Source: an uncultured Synechococcus sp. (GTDB lineage Bacteria > Cyanobacteriota > Cyanobacteriia > PCC-6307 > Cyanobiaceae). Taken from it: a stretch of 64,000 nucleotides of DNA. The number at the start of each line of letters is the position of its first letter. Position 1 is the first letter of the stretch. The translations under genes and the position numbers were made by a program. The notes below the pieces were generated by a model. That model was not told the DNA's origin. It saw only the letters and a program-made list of their open reading frames with translations, and made no database searches. The stretch spans positions 24,338 through 88,337 of the forward strand of contig CAJXPL010000008.1 of NCBI GenBank assembly GCA_913057985.1. The letters are read 5' to 3'. Of the stretch, positions 1 to 8,168 are shown piece after piece.

Positions 1-423
1 ATCTATTTCAGAAGATAACGCTGAGTCATTGCCCTTGTTTGAGGTTATTTCATTGCATAGGTAAATCGCTTGCGCTTTCGACTGTGCAAGTTTTTCTACA
101 ATGTTGGTGATAGTTGATTTGTTATTTAAATCGACGTCTTCATCAATGCACCAGGTGTAATTTCCACTTGCATACGAGATTCCCTCATTGCATAGAGACG
201 ATAATGACTCGCGCTTCAAGAATGATAAATGCTTTGATCGTTTAAGAACATCCTTGCATACCAGAAAATCCACAACATACTGATCCTTAGTGTTTAATCG
301 ATTGCTTATAATAATAATCTCGAGATTTGAATAGTCTTGAGTTTGAGCCTGCTCAATGAGTCTTCTGTAGTTTTGATGATTGTGATTGATGCTTAAAATA
401 AGCGAGAATTTAGAATTATTCAT
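1..423 (-). CDS. Family 2 glycosyltransferase, N-terminal part (runs off the window)
   Basis: The minus strand reads open from an ATG at 423 to the window edge, giving 141 residues of the N-terminus. It opens with a beta strand (KFSLILSINHN), a second hydrophobic strand (NLEIIIISN) and later YASGNYTWCIDED, which matches the nucleotide-sugar fold of GT-A (family 2) transferases; IDED would be the DxD-like metal site. It starts four bases after the stop of the upstream sulfotransferase-like gene on the same strand, so the two are probably co-transcribed. The DNA is AT-rich, unlike the core genome to the right, which suggests horizontal gain. The likely role is building a cell-surface polysaccharide; donor and acceptor cannot be told. 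The family call rests on the fold pattern only. Confidence 0.65.
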   Translation of the reverse strand, partial: MNNSKFSLILSINHNHQNYRRLIEQAQTQDYSNLEIIIISNRLNTKDQYVVDFLVCKDVLKRSKHLSFLKRESLSSLCNEGISYASGNYTWCIDEDVDLNNKSTITNIVEKLAQSKAQAIYLCNEITSNKGNDSALSSEID

Positions 424-427
424 TGGA

Positions 428-2035
428 TCACACCTCATTTGCGTTCGTGCCTGAGCTCTTTGCTGATGGTGTTATCCATAGCATTAATGATCGTATAACT
501 TGGTTCTTACTTGAAACGGCCCATAATCTTAGTAGAATGCTGCGATTTTTTTTGTCCATAAAATAGGCTGTATTGAGTAATTCTACTGCAGACCTAAAGT
601 TCTTATTCCTAATTCTTTTTTCTGCTCTACGTGTGAGTGTATACAAATCAAGGTCTGATATTTCCTCCGCAACCAAAGGGCTAGGATGATTTTTAATTTC
701 TTCTTTTGTTTTTTCTATCATATCTTTTTTCAATTTGCTATTCAATTCTTTAAGTCCATGAGATTCAATTAGCAATTCCTCCGCTGTTCTTCTTGAAAGT
801 TCTTCTAGGACAATGAGTTGTTCATTTTTGATCGTCAGTTCACTCAACTTGCTTGCGTTATGTTTTAGAGCTGCATTCAGCTTTGCTTGGTGCGAGTCTT
901 TTAGTGACTCGAGTTTTGATTGATGCGAATCTTTTGCCGACTCTAATTCTGCTTGGTGCGGGTCTTTTAGTGACTCTAATTCTGCTTGGTGCGAGTCTTT
1001 AAGTGACTCGAGTTTTGATTGTTGTGAATCTTTTAGCGACTCTAATATTGTTTCGTGCAAATCTTGTGATGATTTTATTTTGGCTATATGTTTTTTTGCA
1101 ATTTCCTTTTCTTTTCTGATTAGGTTATTCCCAATGTTAAATAAGTCAGCTGATCGATTCGCGAGTGATATGAAAGTATTCAGAGATTTTAGCTCTTGAA
1201 TGCTTGGTGGGCTTTGTTCATGCTCAACCGGGTCTGGGTGTTTGAATTGCAAATTTATATAATCTTCGCTGTATCGTCCGTATGCAATCGTTATATTATT
1301 CCTGCTCAGGAAGCGCCGGCTTTGGTTTAAAGGGCTTTCATTGACGTGGGGAAAATCTTCAATCTTGAGATTGTCTTGGTGCTTGCGCAAATGTTGATTG
1401 ATACTTTTTTTAAGTTTTGTCCATCCTTCTTTGTTGGTGATATCAATTTTATCGAAGAAGGGCAAGATTTCTTTGGGAACTATTTCGCTGATCGGCGATG
1501 CGTGAGATGCTTTTTCGTTTTTAAAAATAGACCCCTTCGTGAGAAGTATATTTGCGATTTCATTGAAGTTATCGAGAAAATTGTCTGTGTTTGTGTAGGG
1601 TTGAAAAAGTGAATTTTTGTTTATTCGCTTATTCTTTATTTCTCGTTGATAGAAAGGTGTGCTTTCGAGAAGGTATTTTGAGCATATTGATGAGCAAAGT
1701 CTGTCTATGGGATCGCGAATTGCCAGTATTTTTTTATAGCTCTCGTCCGCGAAGATTCGTTTTAGATTGCTTGTGGAGCTGTCCTGTGTGAATTTGAGAT
1801 GCATGTGTATGCACAATTCTTTTGTGTATTCGTGAGAAAATGTTTTTTCATATTCCCTACTTGGCTCGACCAGGCTATCGTATAAGGACTTGAATATTGA
1901 TGTGGAACCGCATTTTTGGGGAGCAATTACAAGTAATTTATGCTTGTCGTTAATGAAGATGCAATAGCCGGCAAGTCTCTTGGATAGATATTCAATGGAG
2001 CCGTTCATGGTTTCTCTCGAGTTTGCCATTGCCAC
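428..2035 (-). CDS. Sulfotransferase-like protein with an 11-residue repeat coiled coil
   Basis: This 535-residue protein begins with a sulfotransferase-type domain. KLLVIAPQKCGSTSI (about residues 33-47) fits the 5'-phosphosulfate loop of PAPS-dependent sulfotransferases, and IRDPIDRLCSS (about 105-115) fits the 3'-phosphate motif. After about residue 320 it changes to a charged helical segment with five tandem 11-residue units of the LKDSHQAELES type, then more predicted helix, then a short TPR-like stretch near the C-terminus (FRSAVELLNTAYFMD). No signal peptide is seen, so it is probably cytoplasmic. It would transfer sulfate to a glycan or other acceptor, perhaps made by the adjacent glycosyltransferase. 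The start could instead be one of the nearby ATGs at residues 3 or 10. The AT-rich DNA suggests transfer. Confidence 0.65.
   Translation of the reverse strand: MAMANSRETMNGSIEYLSKRLAGYCIFINDKHKLLVIAPQKCGSTSIFKSLYDSLVEPSREYEKTFSHEYTKELCIHMHLKFTQDSSTSNLKRIFADESYKKILAIRDPIDRLCSSICSKYLLESTPFYQREIKNKRINKNSLFQPYTNTDNFLDNFNEIANILLTKGSIFKNEKASHASPISEIVPKEILPFFDKIDITNKEGWTKLKKSINQHLRKHQDNLKIEDFPHVNESPLNQSRRFLSRNNITIAYGRYSEDYINLQFKHPDPVEHEQSPPSIQELKSLNTFISLANRSADLFNIGNNLIRKEKEIAKKHIAKIKSSQDLHETILESLKDSQQSKLESLKDSHQAELESLKDPHQAELESAKDSHQSKLESLKDSHQAKLNAALKHNASKLSELTIKNEQLIVLEELSRRTAEELLIESHGLKELNSKLKKDMIEKTKEEIKNHPSPLVAEEISDLDLYTLTRRAEKRIRNKNFRSAVELLNTAYFMDKKNRSILLRLWAVSSKNQVIRSLMLWITPSAKSSGTNANEV
885..1049 (-). 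repeat. Five tandem 33-bp repeats inside the sulfotransferase-like gene
   Basis: Units begin at 885, 918, 951, 984 and 1017, each 33 bp, so each codes for exactly 11 residues and the frame is kept. Units alternate between two sequence variants (those beginning gcttggtgcg and those beginning gattg), which suggests duplication of a two-unit block. A sixth, strongly diverged unit may follow at 1050-1082. At the protein level this is a hendecad pattern typical of a straight or right-handed coiled coil. Confidence 0.9.
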
Positions 2036-2347
2036 CCAGATTATGGCATGGCCTTGGTTTCTGAGTCAGGCGCTCTGAATCTATGAAGGTTCCGCCTGCA
2101 CTTGCTTCTCGAATCAATTTAGTAGGCATAGGTAAGTAAGCGTTGTTATTGATTGTGTGCGCTGGTTTGATGAGAATGTTGTGCCGCTTCTTCTTGGGGC
2201 CTGCTTTGTGTTCCTTCGGCAATGTTGCTGTCCTCATTGTATTTGATTTGGTTTTCAATTCTTTTTGTCTCTGATTGTACGTAGATCGAGTTTTTTTGAG
2301 TTGCTATCTCAGCTTTGTTGACGCTTTTTTGTTCATATGGTTCTAAG
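2036..2347. other. Non-coding gap between the sulfotransferase-like gene and the IS
   Basis: About 310 bases of AT-rich to mixed sequence lie upstream of the minus-strand sulfotransferase-like gene. Open frames here are short (under 90 codons), have no recognisable domain, and one runs into the insertion sequence. It probably holds the promoter of the sulfotransferase/glycosyltransferase pair, but no clear promoter boxes could be assigned. Confidence 0.5.
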
Positions 2348-2367
2348 GAGACCCTGGGAAACCCAGG
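2348..2367 (+). repeat. Left inverted repeat of the IS5-type element (tentative)
   Basis: GAGA-C--GGGAA-C-C-GG is shared with the inverted right end at 3550-3569; 14 of 20 positions agree. It lies 67 bases before the transposase ATG. Confidence 0.5.
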
Positions 2368-2414
2368 CGATCCACGCGACAATGGCCTTGTAATCACAGG
2401 CCAGGTCTGGATTG

Positions 2415-3419
2415 ATGGGCGGCAAGCAGCTCGGCTTCTCGGATTACGAGCTCACCACCGCCAAGAAGAAGACCAAGCGGGAGAAGTTTCTCTCTGAGAT
2501 GGAGGTGGTGGTGCCATGGCAGGCGCTGATCGCCCTGATCGAGCCCCACTACCCCAAAGCGAGCAAGAAAGGAGGGCGGCCTCCCTATCCACTGGCCACC
2601 ATGCTGCGGATTCACCTGCTCCAACAGTGGTATTCGCTGAGCGACCCGGCGATGGAGGAGGCCCTGATCGAGGTGCCCACCATGCGCCGCTTTGCCGGCA
2701 TCGAGCTGATCAGCGACCGGATCCCGGATGAGACCACGATTCTTACCTTCCGGCATCTGCTGGAGAAGCACAAGCTGGGTGAGCAGATCTTTGAGACCGT
2801 CAAAGCCCACCTCAGTGAGAAAGGCATGACGATGCGCCAGGGCACAATCGTCTATGCGACCTTGATCGCCGCGCCCAGCTCCACCAAAAATAAAGAAGGG
2901 AAGCGGGATCCGGAGATGCACCAGACCAAGAAAGGCAACCAGTTGTATCACCGCTTCGCGGAAGGCTGCGCCTACGGCATGAAGGTCCACGCAGGCGTGG
3001 ATAAGGACTCAGGCCTGATCCATTCGGTCGTGGTCACCGCAGCGAACGTGCATGACCTCACTCCCGCGGCAGAGCTCCTCCACGGTGATGAGGAGGTCGT
3101 TTACGGCGATGCCGGCTACCAGGGAATTGCCAAAAGGCCAGAGATGGCAGGCAAGGCAACGGAATTCAGGGTGGCGATGCGACCCGGCAAACGCAGGGCT
3201 CTACCGGATACACCAGATGGAAGGCTGCAGGATCTGATCGAGACAGCCAAGGCCCACATCCGCTCCAAGGTCGAGCATCCTTTCCGCGTGATCAAGCAGC
3301 AATTCGGCTTTCAGAAGACCAGGCTGCGCGGCCTGGCCAAGAACCGCTGCAAGATCCACATGTTGGCAGCACTATCGAATCTGTTTCAGGCCCGCAGGCA
3401 ATTGCTGGCAACAGCCTGA
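2415..3419 (+). CDS. IS5-family transposase, probably catalytically inactive
   Basis: This 334-residue protein aligns along its length with the E. coli IS5 transposase InsH: LGFSDYELTT near the start, GGRPPYPLATMLRIH (about 53-67), APSSTKNKE-RDPEMHQTKKGNQ, VVYGDAGYQG (D at about 232) and VEHPFRVIKQQFGF (E at about 287). In IS5 the first catalytic aspartate is in the motif VDAT; here the motif reads VYAT (codon TAT at 2853-2855), so a single G-to-T change would have removed the residue. There are also eight extra residues between KKGNQ and YGMK compared with InsH; these may be a subfamily trait. The ATG at 2415 was chosen over the TTG just before it. Coding length is otherwise intact. Confidence 0.9.
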   Translation: MGGKQLGFSDYELTTAKKKTKREKFLSEMEVVVPWQALIALIEPHYPKASKKGGRPPYPLATMLRIHLLQQWYSLSDPAMEEALIEVPTMRRFAGIELISDRIPDETTILTFRHLLEKHKLGEQIFETVKAHLSEKGMTMRQGTIVYATLIAAPSSTKNKEGKRDPEMHQTKKGNQLYHRFAEGCAYGMKVHAGVDKDSGLIHSVVVTAANVHDLTPAAELLHGDEEVVYGDAGYQGIAKRPEMAGKATEFRVAMRPGKRRALPDTPDGRLQDLIETAKAHIRSKVEHPFRVIKQQFGFQKTRLRGLAKNRCKIHMLAALSNLFQARRQLLATA

Positions 3420-3549
3420 CCAGGGGCTTGGTATGACTGAACCGCGCGATTCAGCCTCAAGAACCAGCCCAAAGTGGCTGAACAGGAGACCAGAAGTCAT
3501 CAGAAAATGATTTCTTTTCTGCTCACTGCCGCCGCCGAACCCCGTTTGT

Positions 3550-3569
3550 CCAGAGATTCCCTAGTTCTC
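3550..3569 (-). repeat. Right inverted repeat of the IS5-type element (tentative)
   Basis: The reverse complement of this segment matches the left end at 14 of 20 bases. It lies 131 bases beyond the transposase stop, a longer 3' non-coding stretch than in most IS5 elements, which keeps the boundary uncertain. Confidence 0.45.
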
Positions 3570-3655
3570 TCTTCTTCTGAACTTACTTGTCATAGTGCTT
3601 CTCCTTCTGTTTTGCTTCGCGTCTTTAATTGATTCAGCACTAGGTCATGCCGGGA

Positions 3656-5137
3656 TCAGGCGCGGATCCACTCCGTCACTCCGCCGGGTTTGTCGATCAG
3701 CTCTACACCTTGGGCGCCGAGCTCATCCCGGATCCGGTCGGCCTCGGCGTAATCCTTCGCTGCTTTCGCAGCCTTGCGCGCCGCGATGGCTGCATCAATG
3801 GCGCCATCGTCCAGGCTGGTGGCGGCTTCCGCTTCCCAGCGCAGTCCCAACACCGCCGCCAGGTGTCGCAGCAGCTGCCAACGCTCTTCCAGACCTTTCA
3901 ACTCCGGCTCAGGCAGGGAGGCCTCTTCCCCCCGTTCCAGCCGGTTTGCGAGTGCCCGCAGGGGCTTGACCAGATCGAACAGCACGGCCAGTCCGCCCGA
4001 GCTGTTGAGGTCATCGTCCATGGCGCTGATGAAGCGTTGTTCGAGCTCCACCAGAGCAGTATCAGCCGGACCTCCGTTGGCCGTCATGGCGCCCTCTGTG
4101 AGTGGTGCAGCCGTACTCCAGCCGAGGCTGTCGCCGTGGCGATCGCCAAGGCTTAGGGCTGCATTCAGACCCTTCCAGCCGGTGGCTGCGGCCTCAAGGG
4201 CCTCGGCGGTGAAATCAAGGGGTTTGCGGTAGTGGGCCTGCAGCACAAACAGGCGAAGGGTCATCGGCGAGATTCCACTGTCCAGCAAGGCGCGGATGGT
4301 GGTGAAGTTGCCGAGCGATTTGGACATCTTGGTGCCACCGACATTGACCATGCCGTTGTGCATCCATAGCTTCGCCAGGGTTGTGCCGTTGGCAGTTTCC
4401 GATTGAGCAATCTCGTTTTCGTGGTGTGGGAACACCAGATCTCCGCCACCGAGGTGAATGTCGATGGTTTGCCCCAGTTCCTGGCGCACCATGGCTGAGC
4501 ATTCGATGTGCCAGCCCGGTCGGCCTGGTCCCCAGGGGGATTCCCAGCTGGGTTCTCCGGCTTTGGCCCCCTTCCAGAGTGCGAAATCAAAGGGATGACG
4601 CTTGCGGATTTCCTCTCCATCAGCGGTTCGACCGCTGGCTCCCTGCTGCTGCTCGTCGGGGTCGCGGCCGCTGAGCTTGCCGTAATTCTTGGCCTTCGAA
4701 ATGTCGAAGTACACATCACCATCTGAGCTGTAGGCGGCTCCTTTGGATTCCAGTTCGCTGATCAGTGTCTGGATGCCTTCGATGCAGCCGGTGGCCCGTG
4801 GCATTCGGTCGGCTGGGAGAATATTCAGACGTCCCATGTCAATCTCGAACGCTTCGATATTGCGTTCGCTCACCGCCTGCATCGTGATGCCCTCCTCATT
4901 GGCTCGGTTGAGGATCTTGTCGTCGATGTCGGTGTAGTTCTGGACGTAAGTGACGTCGTACCCGCGCCAGATCAGATAACGGCGCAGCACATCCCAGTTG
5001 ATGTAGCTGCGGGCATGGCCCAGGTGGCAGAGGTCGTAGACCGTTACGCCGCAGCAATAGATGCTGGCTTTGCCCTCGGTGAGGGGCTCGAACGCTTCGG
5101 TGCGGCTGGTGAGGCTGTTGGTGAAGCGCAGGGACAC
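3656..5137 (-). CDS. cysS: Cysteinyl-tRNA synthetase
   Basis: Class I aminoacyl-tRNA synthetase of 493 residues that charges tRNA-Cys with cysteine in the cytoplasm. The HIGH-type motif is HLGH (residues 38-41), the KMSKS loop is at 270-274, and the zinc-site elements are visible: Cys near 28-29, WHIECS (209-214) and FPHHENE (236-242). Length is normal for the family. It lies just right of the insertion sequence and appears undamaged by it. polA lies 46 bases upstream on the same strand, so the two may share a transcript. Confidence 0.97.
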   Translation of the reverse strand: MSLRFTNSLTSRTEAFEPLTEGKASIYCCGVTVYDLCHLGHARSYINWDVLRRYLIWRGYDVTYVQNYTDIDDKILNRANEEGITMQAVSERNIEAFEIDMGRLNILPADRMPRATGCIEGIQTLISELESKGAAYSSDGDVYFDISKAKNYGKLSGRDPDEQQQGASGRTADGEEIRKRHPFDFALWKGAKAGEPSWESPWGPGRPGWHIECSAMVRQELGQTIDIHLGGGDLVFPHHENEIAQSETANGTTLAKLWMHNGMVNVGGTKMSKSLGNFTTIRALLDSGISPMTLRLFVLQAHYRKPLDFTAEALEAAATGWKGLNAALSLGDRHGDSLGWSTAAPLTEGAMTANGGPADTALVELEQRFISAMDDDLNSSGGLAVLFDLVKPLRALANRLERGEEASLPEPELKGLEERWQLLRHLAAVLGLRWEAEAATSLDDGAIDAAIAARKAAKAAKDYAEADRIRDELGAQGVELIDKPGGVTEWIRA

Positions 5138-5183
5138 AGCTGATCAGGAGCTCGGGATGAGGCTACGGCCTCTTCGGCTGCGC

Positions 5184-8144
5184 TTATTTCGCCTCCATCC
5201 AGTTTGCGCCGACGCCGGTCTCCACCACCAACGGAACACTCAGTTCAATGGCCTGTTCCATGGTTCGCACCACAAGCTCTCGGGTGGCCTCGAGGGCGTC
5301 CGGCGCCACCTCGAGCACCAGTTCGTCGTGGACCTGCAGCAGCAGCTGGGCCGGTAGGCCCTGACGGTGCAGGGCGTCTTGCAGCTGCACCATCGCCACT
5401 TTGATGATGTCGGCACTCGAGCCCTGAATCGGGGCATTGGCCGCCGCCCGCAGTTGCTGCGCTTCCATGCCGCCGCGGCGGGCCACATCCAGGTCGATCT
5501 CCAGGGGAGCCTTGCCCAGCAGTCGCCCCAGGCCGTTGCGATCGAAGTGGAACGGCCGCCGGCGGCCGAGGATGGTTTCCACGTAACCGCGGCTGAGGGC
5601 GAGCCGCTCCTGCAGCTCGAGGAAGGCAAACACCTTCGGGTAGCGCTGCTTGTACTTGGCCAGGAATTCCTTCGCTTCGCTCTGGCTCACGCCGGTTTCC
5701 CGGGCGAAGCGCTGGGCTCCCATGCCATAGATCACACCGAAGTTGATCGTTTTGCCGAGCCGACGCTCGTCCGGACTGACTTCGTCTTTGTCCAGCAGCA
5801 GCCTGGCGGTCAGCGCGTGCACGTCGTCGCCGCTGCGGTAGGCCTCCTGCAGCACCTCTTCTCCCGAGAGATGGGTGAGGATGCGCAGCTCGATCTGGGA
5901 GTAATCAGCGCTGAGCAGGGTCCAGCCCTCCTGCGGCAGAAAGGCTTTGCGGATCCGCCGGCTGTACTCGGTGCGCACCGGAATGTTCTGCAGGTTGGGG
6001 TTGCTGCTGCTGAGCCGTCCCGTTGCCGTTACCGCCTGGTTGAAATCGGTGTGGACCCGCCCGGTCTCCGCCTCCACCAGCTGCGGCAAGGCGTCGATGT
6101 ACGTGCTCTTGAGCTTGCTGAGCACCCGGTGCTCCAGCACCAGGGGCACCACCGGGTGGTCGTTGCCGAGTTTCTCCAGCACGGTGGCGTCGGTGCTGAA
6201 GCCGGTTTTGGTGCGCCGGGATTTCTTGCGATCCAGGCCAAGGGTGTCGAACAGCAGCTCCCCCAGCTGCTTGGGTGAGGCCAGGTTGAAGTCCACTCCA
6301 GCGGCCGCTTTGGCGTCGGATTCCAGCTGCTGCAGGGTGGAGCCCATCTCCTCGGAAAGGCCCTGGAGATAGGGCACATCAATGCGGATTCCGGTGGATT
6401 CCATCCGGGCCAGCACCGGTTCCAGCGGCTGTTCCACCTGCTCCAGCAATGGCATCAACTGCGGCCCCATGGTCTCCAACTTTTGGCGCAGCAGCAGGGC
6501 GAGGCGGCGGGTGACGTGCACGTCCATGCCGCAGTACAGGCTGGCGGGCTCCAGCGGCACATCAGCGAAGGTTTGCTTTTTGCCCACCAGATCGGTGAAG
6601 GCGGTGGGCTGGAAGCCGAACTCCCGTTCGGCCATCAGCTCCAGACCATGTTTGGCCGCGGCATCCCGCAGGTAATCGGCCAGCAGCGTGTCGATCACGA
6701 CACCCTCGAGGGCAACGCCATGCCGCAACAGGATCAAGCGGTCGTATTTGGCGTTCTGCAGAGTCTTGGGGTGGTTGCTGCTGGCTAGCCACGGCGCGAG
6801 GGCGGTGAGCACGGTTTCCAATGGCAGCTGCTCCGGGCTGCTGTCTTCGCTGCCTTTGTGGCCCAGCGGGATGTAGGCGAGTGCGTCCAGGGCCTCTCCC
6901 CAGCAGATGCCGATGCCCACCAGTTCGGCGCGGAACGGGTTGAGGTCGGTGGTCTCGGTGTCGAAGGCCACAGGCAGGCTGCTGTCGGTGCAGGCCATCA
7001 GCCTTCGCACCAGGGCGTCCAGGGCCGTTTCGGTCTGGATCAGTTGCGGTTTCAGGGCCGGCAGCCCCACGTCGTCGTTGGTGACCGGTTCGGTTGCGGC
7101 TTCGGCAGCTGGCTGTTCCGAGCTGGGTGAGCGGCGGGGGGTCTTGGCTGCAGCGGCCTCCGCATTGGCCCCGTAGCCCCCTTTGGAAAAGGCCGCCACA
7201 AAGCCCCCCACCTGGCGCAGCAGGCTGTTGAGCTCGAGGTCTTCCAGGCAGCTGCTCAGGCCATCAGCATCCACCGACGACAGCGGCAGGCTGGGTTCCT
7301 TGGGCAGGGGAACATCCACGAGAATTTCGGCCAGCTTGCGCGACAGGTAGGCGTTGTCGCGGTCGGCGCGCAGCTTCCCTTTCAGTGCACCTTTGATGGC
7401 GCCCCGACTGGCTTTCGAGCCTTCGGCTTCCACTTCCTCGAGGGTGGCATACACCGCGTCGAGGTCGCTGTTGTCTTTCAGCAGGTTGATGGCTGTTTTG
7501 GGGCCAACCCCGCGCACGCCGGGGATGTTGTCGGAGCTGTCACCGGTGAGGGCCTTGAGGTCCACCACCTTGTTGGGCATCACGCCGAGCTTGCCGAGCA
7601 CCCCTTCTTCGCGGATCAGCGTTGGGCCGCTGCTTTTGGCGTAGGGCCCGCCGCCCATGTAGAGCACCGCGATGTCGCGGCCGTCATCCACCAGCTGGAA
7701 CAGGTCGCGGTCTCCCGAAAGGATTCGCACGCCCCATCCCGAGTCGGCCGCTCGGTTCGCCAGGGTTCCCAGCACATCGTCGGCTTCGTAGCCTGGCGCC
7801 ATGCAGAGGGGGAGCTGCAGGTGCGTTTCGAGGATCTGCTGCAGCTGTTCGAGGTCCTGGAAGAACACCTCAGGCGCCACATCCCGGTGGGCCTTGTAGT
7901 TGGCGTCCGCCTTGTGGCGGAAGGTGGGCTCGGCTGTGTCGAAGGCGATGGCAACGCCTTCAGGCTTCAGGGTTTTGCTGTTGTCCAGCAGGGCTTTGAG
8001 AAAGCCGTAGGTCACGCTCGTGGGCCGGCCGTCTTTGGTGGACAGACCGCCTTCACCTCCCTTGCTGAAGGCGTAGAAGCTGCGAAAGGCCAGGGAATGG
8101 CCATCCACAAGCAGCAGAAGGGGCTTGGCGGTGGCCTCGGGCAT
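5184..8144 (-). CDS. polA: DNA polymerase I
   Basis: A 986-residue family A polymerase for replication primer removal and repair. The N-terminal 5'-3' exonuclease domain spans about residues 1-310. A variable Ala/Pro-rich linker follows (about 325-360). The 3'-5' proofreading domain begins near 390 and keeps FDTETTDLN (catalytic D and E) and LYCGMDVHVT (late Tyr/Asp motif), so proofreading looks intact. The polymerase domain has motif A (SADYSQIELRI), motif B (RLGKTINFGVIYG) and motif C (QVHDELVLEV, near residue 940). It is upstream of cysS, in the same orientation. Confidence 0.97.
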   Translation of the reverse strand: MPEATAKPLLLLVDGHSLAFRSFYAFSKGGEGGLSTKDGRPTSVTYGFLKALLDNSKTLKPEGVAIAFDTAEPTFRHKADANYKAHRDVAPEVFFQDLEQLQQILETHLQLPLCMAPGYEADDVLGTLANRAADSGWGVRILSGDRDLFQLVDDGRDIAVLYMGGGPYAKSSGPTLIREEGVLGKLGVMPNKVVDLKALTGDSSDNIPGVRGVGPKTAINLLKDNSDLDAVYATLEEVEAEGSKASRGAIKGALKGKLRADRDNAYLSRKLAEILVDVPLPKEPSLPLSSVDADGLSSCLEDLELNSLLRQVGGFVAAFSKGGYGANAEAAAAKTPRRSPSSEQPAAEAATEPVTNDDVGLPALKPQLIQTETALDALVRRLMACTDSSLPVAFDTETTDLNPFRAELVGIGICWGEALDALAYIPLGHKGSEDSSPEQLPLETVLTALAPWLASSNHPKTLQNAKYDRLILLRHGVALEGVVIDTLLADYLRDAAAKHGLELMAEREFGFQPTAFTDLVGKKQTFADVPLEPASLYCGMDVHVTRRLALLLRQKLETMGPQLMPLLEQVEQPLEPVLARMESTGIRIDVPYLQGLSEEMGSTLQQLESDAKAAAGVDFNLASPKQLGELLFDTLGLDRKKSRRTKTGFSTDATVLEKLGNDHPVVPLVLEHRVLSKLKSTYIDALPQLVEAETGRVHTDFNQAVTATGRLSSSNPNLQNIPVRTEYSRRIRKAFLPQEGWTLLSADYSQIELRILTHLSGEEVLQEAYRSGDDVHALTARLLLDKDEVSPDERRLGKTINFGVIYGMGAQRFARETGVSQSEAKEFLAKYKQRYPKVFAFLELQERLALSRGYVETILGRRRPFHFDRNGLGRLLGKAPLEIDLDVARRGGMEAQQLRAAANAPIQGSSADIIKVAMVQLQDALHRQGLPAQLLLQVHDELVLEVAPDALEATRELVVRTMEQAIELSVPLVVETGVGANWMEAK

Positions 8145-8168
8145 GACGGTGTTGAAAACGTGGGTGGA

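Larger units (their letters stand above)
2348..3569 (+). mobile_element. IS5-family insertion sequence
   Basis: A single transposase gene fills almost the whole element. Imperfect inverted ends of about 20 bp can be aligned: 2348-2367 (GAGACCCTGGGAAACCCAGG) against the reverse complement of 3550-3569 (GAGAACTAGGGAATCTCTGG), matching at 14 of 20 positions. The size, 1222 bp, fits IS5. No convincing target-site duplication flanks these ends, so the exact ends are tentative. The element separates the AT-rich island on the left from the GC-rich core genome on the right. Confidence 0.7.

Noticed and set aside
1346..1791. Plus-strand open frames inside the sulfotransferase-like gene
   Set aside because: They lack domains and lie antisense to a gene with recognisable motifs; AT-rich chance frames.
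2146..2397. Minus-strand frame of 83 codons running from the gap into the IS
   Set aside because: It crosses the IS end and has no family resemblance.
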